Shown: piece after piece, positions 50,901-64,000 of the stretch | Position numbering within the stretch: the first letter of the stretch is position 1 | Layout of the letters: every line of letters starts with the position of its first letter | Assembly: GCF_026914265.1 (NCBI RefSeq) | Contig: NC_069124.1 | Coordinates: 52,626,388 to 52,690,387, forward strand | Reading direction: 5' to 3' | Length of the DNA stretch: 64,000 bases | From: Mya arenaria | Taxonomy: Eukaryota > Mollusca > Bivalvia > Myida > Myidae | Notes under the pieces: model-generated | Databases searched by the model: none | The model's input: the letters and a program-made list of their open reading frames with translations, nothing else | What the model was told of the DNA's origin: nothing | Translations under genes and position numbers: made by a program

Positions 50901-52591
50901 GAGTGGTATCACTAAGGTACGGTTTTTGACGGTTTGCTGATAGGGCTTGCATTTATTTGAACATTAATCTAATAAAAAATTATGATAGATGTGATAATAA
51001 TATATACGGTTAACAGACAGGTTGAAGCAACAGGATACACTATCACTATGCATATTATGTTTTTGATAAAACATAATTATATTGCGAACTCAAATAAATG
51101 ACAAAAAGACCTGACGGCCTTCACAAACTGTACCAATCTCCTACGCAGTGATCTCCCCTGACAAGCAGACTAGATATCTGCCACCATGATCGAGTATATC
51201 ATTCGGAACTCCTCGGCCATTTTTTTCAAAAACAACCTCGGATGTATTTGGACGGTTTACATACTCAAAAAGAGGTACGTTTAAGTCCGCTGCAAGTAGA
51301 TCGCGTAGTAATTTTATTTAGCAGTTAAACTTTATGTCTTAACTCTCGGGAATCTTATTTATGTTTGCAATAATACACTTCACTGGTAATCAATTTAAAC
51401 TTAGATCAATAAATACAACTCTAAAACACTAAATTTAATTAACGATATAATTCAAACAAATACGAACTACTTCAACTGATGTACCGGCATACATCCGAGG
51501 TTGTTTTTGAAAAAAATGGCCGAGGAGTTCCGAATGCGAGTATATTTGGATTGTAGCCATATAAACTATACAAACAATGTTTTTTTCCCCTTCTTTTTGG
51601 GGCAGTTGTTATCAAATTTCAATTATTCAAGGTGCATTGATGTTAGACTACAAAAAACATTTAATATTAAAGATAAATTACAATATTTACGGATATGATA
51701 TATGGTCACGTGATTTGCATGGTGGCATTGATTACTGAATTGTAAGGTAAGTAACCACGTGAAGTTTGAAGCTGTATATCTTATCATCATACACTTCGCA
51801 CTACACTTGTACGCACCATTTTGTTGTAGAGCATCATCTTAAAGCGCCGGAAAAAGTAGTAATTCCTGTGTTCATCACCCTCCTCAGCAAGGTTTCCGTA
51901 CTCGTCCTCCGCCGCGAACCCAAACTCCTTGAACTGCTTCTTCTTGTCGAAGAGCACACACGTGGACGTCTTGAGGGACATGAGAGTCGCCCCCGTCCAT
52001 GTGTTCGCCGACACCTGAGGAAGAAATGATTGATGGGATATAAGTGTATGGAATAAAATTACAATTATAATTTAAGAGCTGTAATTGAAAAGCTCTTTTA
52101 GGGTTTAAGAGGAAGGTTTTAAGGACACCCGGGCGGTCGGGTGGGCAGGCAGCGAGTAAATGATAATGCAAAGTATCCAGAGCATAAGTATATCAGTAAT
52201 GGTTGACGGTAACTGTTTTATATAATCATATATATACTCATTATTAGTATGTATTTAATTGAACTGTTCGTAGTTTTTAAAGATTTATAAATAGATCTGT
52301 TATCCCATAGCGCCCTTTGACATATGCGAGTTTACTTGTTTCAATGATAAGAAATAAATTTACTCTTGTTCAAATGTAATGATTAAAAAAGACGATAACT
52401 GAAATATCTGTAAATATACACACACCCAGAGACATAAGTTATGTATGATATTCGAATAGTGTGTACATCAACATACTTACATTGAGAGGATCCCTTTTGA
52501 AGTCTGTTCTTGAAGAGAAGGCATAACCTGAATAGGCTGTCCCGAAGTCAATGGCCGCAACCAGCAAAAAATCATCATTTCTTGATGCCAT
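47991..52591 (-). CDS. Heat shock protein 70 family member 12-like (HSPA12), gene 1
   Basis: An Hsp70-type ATPase-domain protein of the HSPA12 branch. Six minus-strand exons join in frame to 587 residues: 52591-52481, 52014-51817, 50895-50677, 50123-49973, 49482-49371, 48963-47991. Nucleotide-binding motifs are intact: phosphate-1 AIDFGTAYSGYAF (13-25), phosphate-2 VFDAGGGTVDIT (about 222-233) and the adenosine motif VGGFSES (390-396). As in all HSPA12 proteins, the canonical Hsp70 substrate-binding domain and C-terminal EEVD are missing. It is shorter than human HSPA12A (about 675), mostly at the N-terminus. It lies head to head with gene 2 with matching exon borders and phases. HSPA12 genes are massively expanded in bivalves and are linked to stress and immunity; the role of this copy is unknown. 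Confidence 0.92.
49736..49910. mobile_element. Pogo/Tigger-like MITE in HSPA12 gene 1, intron 4
   Basis: It starts cagtcgaacctaattggctc after TA (49734-49735) and ends ggggttcgactg. The interior repeats cagttcgagcaaac-type phrases. The right TA is not preserved. Related to 18023-18183 and 55793-55965. Confidence 0.65.
50184..50502 (-). mobile_element. GC-rich MITE family A, copy 3
   Basis: The most regular copy: atgcaccagtcaattgtaac, then cacg, at the left, and the inverted copy ending tgactggtgcat at the right. The GC-rich body runs in the same sense as the host gene. It lies in HSPA12 gene 1, intron 3. Confidence 0.9.
51200..51536. mobile_element. MITE with about 47-bp TIRs and 9-bp target duplication
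   Basis: The left end cattcggaactcctcggcca and the right end ggccgaggagttccgaatg are inverted copies that extend inward through aaaaacaacctcggatgtat. The 9-mer cgagtatat flanks both ends exactly (51191-51199 and 51537-51545). A 9-bp duplication with long TIRs fits the Mutator (MULE) superfamily. The 337-bp interior is non-coding. It lies in intron 2 of HSPA12 gene 1. Confidence 0.88.
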
Positions 52592-54288
52592 TTTCAGACA
52601 TTTACAATTAGATGTAGGTTTCGATATTTTACTGATAAAACCTTTTAAATCGAAAGAGGAAGCTCAACAATTTCCATACCAGGAACATGTAATAATGCGG
52701 GTTTCTACCGCTTTGCTTGATAATTTATAATGATATCAAGCACGAACGTTTGTATTAATATTGAAATGATGTAACTATGCGAAATAAATAAGGTTTGTAT
52801 CCATGTATGAATATTTTGTTATTTTGTTTGAAAACCTATTCGGCTTTTTCAAAGTTAATTTCGGTTTTAAAATTAAAGCGTCCATGAAAGGTAATTTTCT
52901 TCCGTGTTTCTCCATATACGCAAACTGAAAGAAGGTCAGGGACTTGAGGTGTTAATTTGATTCTTAGACGATAATTGATAATAATTAGTTATGCATTTTA
53001 CACACATGTACACGGGTATTAATTTCTGCAAAGTTTAAAAACAAGATATTCCTTAAAGAAGATACTCGACCATGGTAAACCAGCGGTTTACTGATTTGAA
53101 TATTTGTTCACTAGACATTGTTCCTGGTTTAATTGTTGACCGGTAATGGATATTTAGGCGTTGCTTACTGAGGGAATCGAAGAGCAGTGCAATACAATAT
53201 AACATGTAAAAAACAAAATAAATTCAATAACGTGCACACGAGTTCGGATACCGAACTCGTTTCATGTGAAGACGCATTGACTAAACAGTGTCCAAATACG
53301 GCGTAGGGTGATCTTGACCTAAGAGTATGGGTCAGCCAGATCAATTCCGAAATTTTATCAGATTGTTAGCATTCTTCTCGTTGAGTTTAGCCTTGAAATA
53401 TCTTTCGGCTTACTTTTCTTGGTAAATCGTTCGCAAAAAAGTAAATATCTTCAACTTTTAAACAACCACAGAGTTCAACAGATTCGATACTTATTCGACA
53501 CTCCTTTATTTTATTCCACTTTCTTTACAATGGTCAAGATTTCGAGTTTCACTTTACAATGGCCAATGGGATTTCAAGTTTTATTCTACAATGACCAACG
53601 TATATTAAATTATATTCATTCAACCTTTGTTCATTTCACTTGAAATTAAAGGGTGATATCAGAGGCCTACGGCCGACAAAAAGAAAAGAAAATACGATAA
53701 CTGTTTGTATACGCTATAAAATATTAACCGAGCTTATTATGCATACAAACAAACATCCCTTTCACGAATATATATGTTATATAATAACTTATATTGTCTA
53801 AAACAAATCGACAATGCAGTTTGATTACGGTATAATATATGCAGAAGTAAGCCCATTTTAAGTGATACTTAAGTACTCAAACGACAAAAGAACTTCAATA
53901 TAAAATAGTTCACATTGCCTATGCTGACAACAAGTGCCTTAAGCTAGCTTAAAAGAACTATTGCTTTGGCCGATGCCCTCGAAATTGCATGAAAGAAATT
54001 AAGATTGAATTGGATTATTAATATTTCCAAATGCAAGCTGTTATTTCCGATTATGGCGTGTAACGAGCTAGCGATCAGCAACACAAATGAGCAACAAATT
54101 CAACAAATTTAAGTGAAATTGAAAATCCAATTTTACAGATTGAACATGAAGTTAAAAATTAATTTAAATTAGAATACAAGCACAACAAATTATTTAGTTC
54201 ATGTACAAGAATATCCTAATTGGAAAATGAGTTAGTAACTATAAAAAGCAATCTTAACTCACCAAATGTATGTTATTCATTCATTCAG
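52592..54288. promoter_or_regulatory. Shared upstream region of the divergent HSPA12 pair
   Basis: 1.7 kb lies between the two start codons, with no coding frame. It must contain both promoters. A 23-bp palindrome (53238-53260: acgagttcgg, ata, ccgaactcgt) stands out. Gene 2 has a 3' splice site at 54288, so it has a spliced 5' UTR. I did not find a canonical array of alternating GAA/TTC heat-shock pentamers, nor a TATA box in a convincing place. Confidence 0.5.
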
Positions 54289-54294
54289 GCTACA

Positions 54295-57200
54295 ATGAGT
54301 TTAAATGAGGATTATTTGCTCGTGGCGGCGATCGACTTCGGTACCGCCTTCTCCGGGTACGCATTCTCTACGCGGGATGACTTCACCAAGGATCCACTCA
54401 AGGTGCACACGGACTTAAGTCACGCACAGTAAATTACGTATCATCTACACAGATGGAATGTTGATTGTACTTAGTTTAAAGCTGCACTCTCACAGTTTTA
54501 CCGTTTTTCCAACTTTTTTATTTTTTGTCTTTGAATGAGCAGTCTTTTGCGTAAATAAATGCAAACCAGTGATAAAAGACTGCTGACAAAAGATAAGATC
54601 GCAGATTTTTTCCATTCAAAAATTAATGTTTTGTGGCTTAAACCGTTGCTATAAAACAATAAAACGAAAAAGTTTTTGTTTCAGTGAAAGATAGCAATAT
54701 ATTTCACTTCGTGAACACCATAAGTAAACAATTGGGACATTTTGGTGAATATATTTAATTGTCCAAAATGGTCACAAAGCTTTATACTAACTGTGATATT
54801 ACTTTTCTGCAGATACAATCTAATATATGGGGTGCGGGAAACCTGATGTCACAGAAGACATCCACGTGCGTGTTGTTCGACGGGAATAAGAAGTTCCATT
54901 CGTTCGGGTTCGATGCGGAGGATAATTACTCCGGTCTCGCCCTCGACAATAAACACCATGGATACTACTTCTTCAAGCAGTTCAAAATGATGTTGTTTGA
55001 TAAAATGGTCAGTTTTACTCTGCACGACCTACATCATAGTGGTACTCAACCTCAATGTTTTGTGTCGTATAAAACTTCTATCCTCTCTTATTTATAACGT
55101 TGTAATAACCCTTTTTTGCGTGGTGGTAGTGGCAAGTGAGTAATTCGTTGACACCAACTTACCAATCGTAACAACTCGGTCATCTCCGGCAAGCTTCGAG
55201 ATTCTGTTGTATAATCGCCGAGGTGTTCCGATTGACCAACATAAAAATAATTTTGCGATATACCATGTCTTACGGTGCTCTAAAGCTAATCTAAACAGTT
55301 AAATAAACTCATTTTGTTCAAGCTCGGCTTATTGTCATTGACAGACGTTAAAGAGGCGGTTCATGCTAGAGGACGCCATGGGAAAGAAAATGCCGGCCAT
55401 GGACGTTTTCTCCGCATGCATCCGTTACTTAAAGGACCACATGTTGACGAAGTGTCAGCAGCAACTTCCAGACACTTCCGAGGACGACATCCGCTGGGTG
55501 CTCACTGTCCCTGCCATCTGGAACGATACCTCCAAACAGTTCATGAGAGAAGCTGCTCAAAAGGTGATATAACCATACAAAAGAACAATCTACAAATGTT
55601 GACAATGCACATACAAGTATTAAAATCGGACACCATTTTCTCTGGATGCTCTAGGTTCCATCTTTGTAAACTGTTGTTTAGCATAGTTAATGTCATACAC
55701 GTTTATTTACTCACATAATTATTTTAAGGCATTTTCGATCACATTGATTTGTCTTGAAGAATGTTTGGCAAAATGTAAGACACATAGAACTACAGTCGAA
55801 ACGCGCAATGTCGAAGTCGTTAAGATCTCGGGAAACCCTTCGAGATAACGGCCTTTCGATATAATAGGAATACAAAAAGTGAATAACTAAACCCAACACA
55901 TCTTAAGTAGTTCGACATAACCAGAGCATCGAGATAACAGAATTCGACATAGCAAGTTTCGACTGTATTAATTGGGATAACTTCAAACAGTGCGGTACTA
56001 CGTATATACGCCGAAAATGTTCCCCTTACTTTAGGCTGGGATACCGGATCATTGCCTATTGATCGCACTGGAGCCAGAGGCCGCCTCCCTGTGCTGCCGC
56101 CATCTTCCAATGAATACATTCCAAGGCATCAGCAAGGGTTTTGTCCCCTTTGCCCCGAGATCCAAGTACCTTGTGTTTGATGCTGGAGGTTAATATATTG
56201 TGTAGTTATTGTACCAGTCAATTGTAACCACGCCCCCTCCACAGGTCCTGGGGTATACCAGGGATAGCAGGGGTAAAGGACCGTGTTTTAACCTTCCAGT
56301 AGGCCCCGCAGTGTCGGGTGAATGCGGTGGTTTTGTCTTCGCGACAAGGGTCCCTGGGGTGCGGGGGCATTTGGCGGGGATTTTACCAGCAGTTCGTCCC
56401 CGCAGTGCGGTGATTTTACCCAGTCCTGTTGGACCGAAAGTTAAAGTCCCCGATATTCCCCGGACCTGGAGGGGGCGTGGTAACAATTGACTGTTGCATT
56501 ACATGGCATTGAGCAATGTGTGCTGCTTAAATACAGGATTGTCTAGTTTGCCCTCGCTTTAAAAACACGTTGATTTGTTCACCAAATTAAAATTTTATCA
56601 AGCGAGTTCACGTCTTAATTTGTACGAAAATCCAATATTACTGCGATATTTTTTGCTAATTGTAAAAAAAAAAATCCATTCGGTATTTGCGATCTGTTGC
56701 ACGCAAGTGTTTAGTTGACACGCAGATATCTTACACGCACTTAAGTTTCATCAAACTAAGATTACAACAAAAGTTGTAGCCTATCAGACAATTTCAAAGT
56801 ACAATGTACAAAAATAGGCAATAGCTAAACTATACCCAAATCTATTTTTCGGCACCAAGACGTATCAGACAAATGGTCAAAAATAAACAAGATCTACACA
56901 TTTGTAGGAATTCAAACATAAACTTTAGAGAGCAATGTTTCGTCTAACCAACGTAACACCCACACGCATCACATCACTCATCATACATCACTATTAATAT
57001 TATTTTCAATATATGGGATGTCACCAATATCATTATTGTTGTTGATCTTCCGTCCGAGGCTACAGGGTTTCCATATATATCATTTTGCAGGTGGCACTGT
57101 GGACATTACCGTCCACGAGGTACAAGACAACAACTCCCTGAGAGAACTCTTCAAGGCGAACGGGGGAAACTGGGGAGGCACATACATCGAAAAAGCCTTC

Positions 57201-58851
57201 AGGTACTGAATGAGGCTTAAAGGCTAAAGCAATATTTATTAAATTCTGATGCAATATCTGACTTTAATGATCAAAACAAAAAAAATGCATATGATTTAGG
57301 TACATATAAAAAGTATTAGCGATTTTTGGCGCTTTTTTAATTGGGCATTTTGAGGCCATGAAGCCATGAATTGAAAATAAATGGCTTTTTTTATCTGTAC
57401 CTAAATCATTAACATTTTTGTTATTGTTATTGAAGCAATTGAGTCAAACATGATAATGCATTAATGCATGCGACCTTAAGTTTGAAACAAAACTTCATAT
57501 TTGTTCCTCTTTATTTAAAAAAAAGAAAGTTTTTTTTTCACATTTAGATAAATAGTTTCTGCATAAATAACTCAGACGGGAAGCCAGTCTATGCATGCTC
57601 TTCTCGAAATCCGTACTAGTATCAAAACATTCCCCCGCCTACGTGTACTAGTATAGACATATAAAACGTTTTTTTTATAAACAAAACGTATCTGACATTA
57701 CTACTGAGCTATTTTATATTATGTGCATAGAATTTAAAAATCCTATCACTTAAAGGCCTTTGAAAATTACTATAAAACCACTTAGTCTGCCATAGTTAAA
57801 GTTAAATAACGTTTTCTGGTCGTCTTAATTATTGCATACCAGTCATAGAAGTAATGGTTTTAAAATAGTCCCCAGTGTTAAATAACTTTTTCTTTTTAGA
57901 AATATGCTGGCGGAAATCGTTGGGAACGACGTGATGGATAACTTTCAAGCAACAAATATGATGGATTTCATAGATCTTCTGAGAGAATTCGAGGTCAAAA
58001 AGAGAAATTTCAACAGCACAATGTCACAAAAGATTACTTTTAAGGTCCCGATCGCTCTCAATGTTGACTTCAAGGCTAAGCATGGAAAAGATATCAAAGA
58101 TCACATTGCTACCAAGTCTCAGTACAAAGAGAATGTAAGCTGGGTTAGTGACAAGTTAAGGCTTGCATCAGAGACCGCCAAAGGTTTATTTCACGACGCT
58201 TGCTACAGTGCCGCCAAGCATTTGAAGTCCTTATTTGACGAGGGCCAGGTCAAGGACGTGCCAATGATACTGATGGTCGGCGGATTTTCAGAGTCCGCTA
58301 TGCTACAAGATATAATAAAAGAGTTTCTTCCAAATAAGAAGATCATCATTCCAGCTGACGCTGGACTTGCAGTACTGAAAGGCGCCGTCATCTTTGGCCA
58401 CGATCCATCAGTCATTCAGGTACGTCGATGCCGCTACACATACGGCGTTAGATCTTCAAAACCTTTCAAAGAGGGTGTCCATCCAGAATCCAAGAAATTT
58501 ATTGACGACGACGGAGATGTCCTTTGCAGTGACATGTTCGACAAGCACGTAGAAATTGGGCAACCGGTAGAATATGGTAAGAGCCAGGTAGCCGAAAGCT
58601 ATTGTCCAACGAGTAAAGCCGCGACTAGGATGACGTTTGAAGTGTTCGCATCAAGCGAACGCGACCCGACGTTTGTCACCGAGCCGTCTTGCAAAAAATT
58701 GGGAAGTCTGCAAGTCGATATTGCAGGAAGCGGAACAAACCGCTCGGTGACCGTTGAGATGTCGTTTAGCGGGACGGAACTTCACGTTCAAGCTCATGAG
58801 ACAAGAACACCGGATCGCCGTACAACAGCCAAATTTGATTTCCTCGGTTGA
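54295..58851 (+). CDS. Heat shock protein 70 family member 12-like (HSPA12), gene 2
   Basis: Paralogue of gene 1 on the opposite strand. Six exons join in frame to 579 residues: 54295-54402, 54813-55007, 55345-55563, 56035-56188, 57091-57202, 57900-58851. Every intron sits at the same codon and phase as in gene 1; exon 3 is 219 nt and exon 5 is 112 nt in both. Motifs are intact: AIDFGTAFSGYAF near the N-terminus, VFDAGGGTVDIT in the middle and LMVGGFSES in the last exon. The Hsp70 substrate-binding domain is absent, as expected for HSPA12. By my count exon 3 is about 78% identical in protein between the two copies, so the duplication is not very recent. The start ATG follows a 3' splice site by six bases; an upstream in-frame ATG lies before that splice site and would be intronic. 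Confidence 0.92.
54476..54665 (+). mobile_element. Half copy of the palindromic MITE
   Basis: It matches the left half of 21718-22066: aaagctgcactctcacag, tgcaaaccagtgataaaaga, ctgctgacaaaagat and ggcttaaaccgttgct. It ends near the centre of the palindrome. It lies in intron 1 of HSPA12 gene 2. Confidence 0.8.
55793..55965. mobile_element. Pogo/Tigger-like MITE in HSPA12 gene 2, intron 3
   Basis: The ends cagtcgaaacgcgc and caagtttcgactg are inverted, with TA directly outside both (55791-55792 and 55966-55967). The interior holds cgagataac and cgacataac phrases typical of this family. 173 bp, non-coding. Confidence 0.8.
56208..56499 (+). mobile_element. GC-rich MITE family A, copy 4
   Basis: The left end gtaccagtcaattgtaacca and the right end aacaattgactgttgcat are diverged versions of the family ends. 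The interior matches copy 1 in the same orientation (aggccccgcagtg, ggtggttttgtcttcgcg). It lies in intron 4 of HSPA12 gene 2, in the sense of the gene. Confidence 0.85.
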
Positions 58852-59088
58852 AATTATAAATTTTGCTGACATGGTTTCTTTGATAAAAGTATTGTTGTAC
58901 TGTTGAGTTATGTGTTTTGTGAAGTTAGAATAAGCAAGTACCTTTATAACCAATTACATTCGGCTGTCTTTGATTTCTAAAAAAAAATGTGCTGTTATTT
59001 GGTCTGAAGATATACTATTATTGTTGACAATATCGTGTGCTGTGATTCATTTTTAATGATTTAAAATTCTACAATTTCATAGACTTGG

Positions 59089-59681
59089 GTACAACCACCT
59101 CAGAGTGTGGAATCTGAGCGCATCTCCTGTAGGGGGTAGCATTCCCATATCTGTGCTGCTGGTCGCAAAGATGTGTTGGTGTAAGGTTACAAGGCTTTCG
59201 AAACCAGACTTCCCATACAGTACTATGAAAAACAATCGAGCATCATCGTTCAAGGTGTTTGGTACAGCTGTTTACTCATATAACAAACCAAACCTTGAAA
59301 GGTTTGTTTGTTGCCCAACCATGAGCCGTTAAGCATCAAACACGCCCAGAAGAAATTTAAATCTCTGCTAACAGGTTATGTACTGAGCGAATATGTAGCG
59401 ACAAAATACCCGTACAGAAAGAACAAATGTGCAGCTTCGGATGTTAGTTTGCTCATGGTTGGGCAACAAACAAACCTTTCAAGGTTTGGTTTGTTATATG
59501 AGTAAACAGCTGTACCAAACACCTTGAACCATGATGCTCGATTGTTTTTCATAGTAATATATGGGAAGTCAAAAGCCTTGTAACCTTACACCAACACATC
59601 TTTGCGACCAGCAGCACAGATATGGGAATGCTACCCCCTACAGGAGATGCGCTCAGATTCCACACTCTGAGGTGGTTGTAC
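59089..59681. repeat. Large inverted repeat: arms of about 235 bp, 124-bp spacer
   Basis: The left arm (59089-59326) runs gtacaaccacctcagagtgt ... gcccaaccatgagc. The right arm (59451-59681) is its reverse complement, starting gctcatggttgggc and ending ggtggttgtac. The arms are about 95% identical by eye; a short insertion (near 59200) in the left arm is the main difference. The right arm overlaps the decayed coding fragment at 59570-59900, and the left arm is an inverted copy of its first part. No target duplication was found. It lies about 240 bp past HSPA12 gene 2. Confidence 0.93.
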
Positions 59682-59900
59682 ATTCTCCTCATTTATCACA
59701 GAGCTTCACGCTCAGAGCTGAATTTGTCACCGCCAAGGGAATTCGGATTGCAGATTGAAAATGGAAGAATTACCCCAGTGTTGCGCTAACTGCCATCAAA
59801 ACCAGAAAAGTGTGAAAACTGTCGCATGCCAATCAAACCGCTCCTTAAAATGCATATGTGCTCGCTCCAGACTGAAATGCTTCATTGGCTTTTCGCAAGA
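59480..59900 (+). pseudogene. Decayed coding fragment of a multicopy, probably mobile-element protein
   Basis: In one forward frame the right arm and its flank read HQHIFATSSTDMGMLPPTGD, then ALRFHTLRWLYILLIYHRAS and, further on, SPPREFGLQIENGRITPVL. A continuation contains cysteine pairs (EKCENCRMPIKPLLKMHMC). The 'LPPT.DALRFH.LRALYQ' and 'P.P.E.GW....G...P' phrases resemble, from memory, an uncharacterised protein found in many copies in cnidarian, mollusc and arthropod genomes. The frame is interrupted at least twice, so it is a relic. The family is not certain. Confidence 0.5.
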
Positions 59901-61035
59901 GATTTGTTTTACCAACAACTCTTTTCATAAATGATAGACATCCACCAACATAACCTAAGATTTCGTACAGCAGGCCGGACATTTATACGGAGAAGCTTAC
60001 ACATTAAGTAAAGGTTCTGAATCCAGAATAACTTAACTCAAAACACTAAATCTTCGTTTGGAGTCAGGTTCTTCAGTGGACATGTTACCTTAAATAACCT
60101 TATTTTGTCTAGCGCGTTGAACGAACCATCTTATGAATAGGTGTCTGATCATTTGTGGCTTTTATTTCATCTTCTATTGACAGAAAGCAATTGACCGATG
60201 TATTTTTCTTCCGATTGTGTTAATCGTGACATCTAAATTGCGCTTGATTAAGGCGTTTTATTGCCCAGCATTCAAAATAAATTCAGTGGGAGTGGGTTGT
60301 CTAAGATATGTGGAACGAAAATGTTTATACATACTATAAATTTAAAGTACGTAACACGACGTTAGTATTTTGTAAATTACGATTTTCTTCCCCAATACAT
60401 GTGTACGCATGCATAACTGTTGGCAGGAATGTGAAAAAGTTCAACGACTTTTCTGTCGCCATTAAAGAGAACACATACATTATACCTTGTTGGCAAAAAC
60501 ACACGTTTAAACCTTCTACTGGTTTTTTACGTGCTTCCCAAATCACTTCATTGGATTCACTTGGTTGCTCAAGGGCTTCCATACGTCAGTCTATTCACTT
60601 TGTCATATTCGTTAACACTCGTTAACATAATTATGTTGAATATTTATGCCTAATGTGAGCACATTATATAACATAACCATCATTTAAAGGAGTATTGGTT
60701 GTTTCTTACGAATATGACTTATGTGCTCCCCAAAAACATTGTTAGTTGTTTTCAGAGGTATCTCTTTAACAACGTTTCCCATGGAGTTGAAGATGAAATG
60801 GTGTTGTTTACAATTTATCGGGCTATAATAGCTACTTTTTTTTTGTTCAGGTGTTCTTATTTGTTTTTTCAGTGAGTTAAAATAAAAATATTGTTGATTA
60901 GTGATTACCATGTAAACACGTTATAAGTAAAATTCCCTTTCCATTTTAAATGAAATAATTGGGGTTAAAATACTTCGTATGAATTTCTGAGGTATTTTTT
61001 GAATTTTTTTGATACAACGTAATTATAAGCTTAGC
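59901..61035. other. Intergenic DNA between HSPA12 gene 2 and FAM181
   Basis: AT-rich DNA without a supported gene or repeat. A minus-strand AATAAA (plus-strand tttatt, 61040-61045) about 165 bases past the FAM181 stop is the likely polyadenylation signal of that gene. Confidence 0.4.
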
Positions 61036-61210
61036 ACAGTTTATTAATATTCATCCCGGAATTTCAAGTATAGATATAATACTAATAACAAGAAATACGA
61101 GCTACATTATCTGCACAAGGAAATCGTGTTTTGGTTGTCAATGATGTAATATACTGCGTCGTTATTCATTCAATGTCTAGATAAAGAATAAAGTATATTT
61201 TAAAATATTG

Positions 61211-64000
<2,790 letters not shown>

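Noticed and set aside
52592-54288. Heat-shock elements expected upstream of Hsp70-like genes
   Set aside because: I looked for alternating GAA/TTC pentamers with 2-base spacing on both strands and found only isolated halves. HSPA12 genes are not necessarily HSF targets.

Overview
The window looks like nuclear DNA of a bivalve mollusc. It is AT-rich and intron-rich, with GT-AG introns of 0.1-5 kb and many short non-autonomous DNA elements. Animal-type genes match invertebrate families best. These include a nematode-like PP2C, an egghead/BRE-3 glycosyltransferase, an animal GH3 protein and paired HSPA12 genes, a family known to be greatly expanded in bivalves. A pearl/CvA-like element with a tetranucleotide microsatellite and an internal tandem core supports this. 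The species cannot be named from the sequence alone.

Layout, left to right. (1) 1-15.3 kb: a SINE remnant, then a nine-exon PP2C phosphatase on the + strand (CDS 3154-15282), whose introns hold a 41-bp minisatellite, a SINE-like copy and a MITE. (2) 15.3-25.6 kb: intergenic DNA with a 160-bp tandem duplication, several MITEs, the pearl-like element, a palindromic MITE, a 50-bp minisatellite and the first copy of a hairpin-bearing repeat. (3) 25.6-30.3 kb: a six-exon GH3-domain gene (GHDC) on the - strand, with a hAT-like element in an intron. (4) 30.3-35.5 kb: a GC-rich MITE, a 2.2-kb array of 22-bp repeats, and the second copy of the hairpin repeat abutting the array. (5) 35.5-39.1 kb: three-exon FPGT (fucose-1-phosphate guanylyltransferase) on the - strand. 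(6) 43.6-45.0 kb: the egghead/BRE-3 beta-1,4-mannosyltransferase on the - strand, with its whole coding region in one exon. (7) 48.0-58.9 kb: two HSPA12-like Hsp70 ATPase-domain genes placed head to head, with identical six-exon structure, and introns loaded with MITEs. (8) 59.1-59.7 kb: a large inverted repeat built on a decayed coding fragment. (9) 61.2-62.7 kb: a two-exon FAM181-family gene on the - strand whose second exon carries a YAP-like TEAD-binding motif.

The genes do not form one pathway. FPGT (GDP-fucose salvage) and egghead (glycosphingolipid extension) both serve glycan synthesis, but they are probably neighbours by chance. The two HSPA12 genes are the one clear functional cluster: they are paralogues from an inverted duplication and share about 1.7 kb of promoter DNA.

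All protein calls rest on reading conserved motifs and joining exons at visible splice sites; exon joins were checked for reading-frame continuity by hand. No LTR retroelement, Polinton, tRNA gene, rRNA gene or CRISPR array was recognised.
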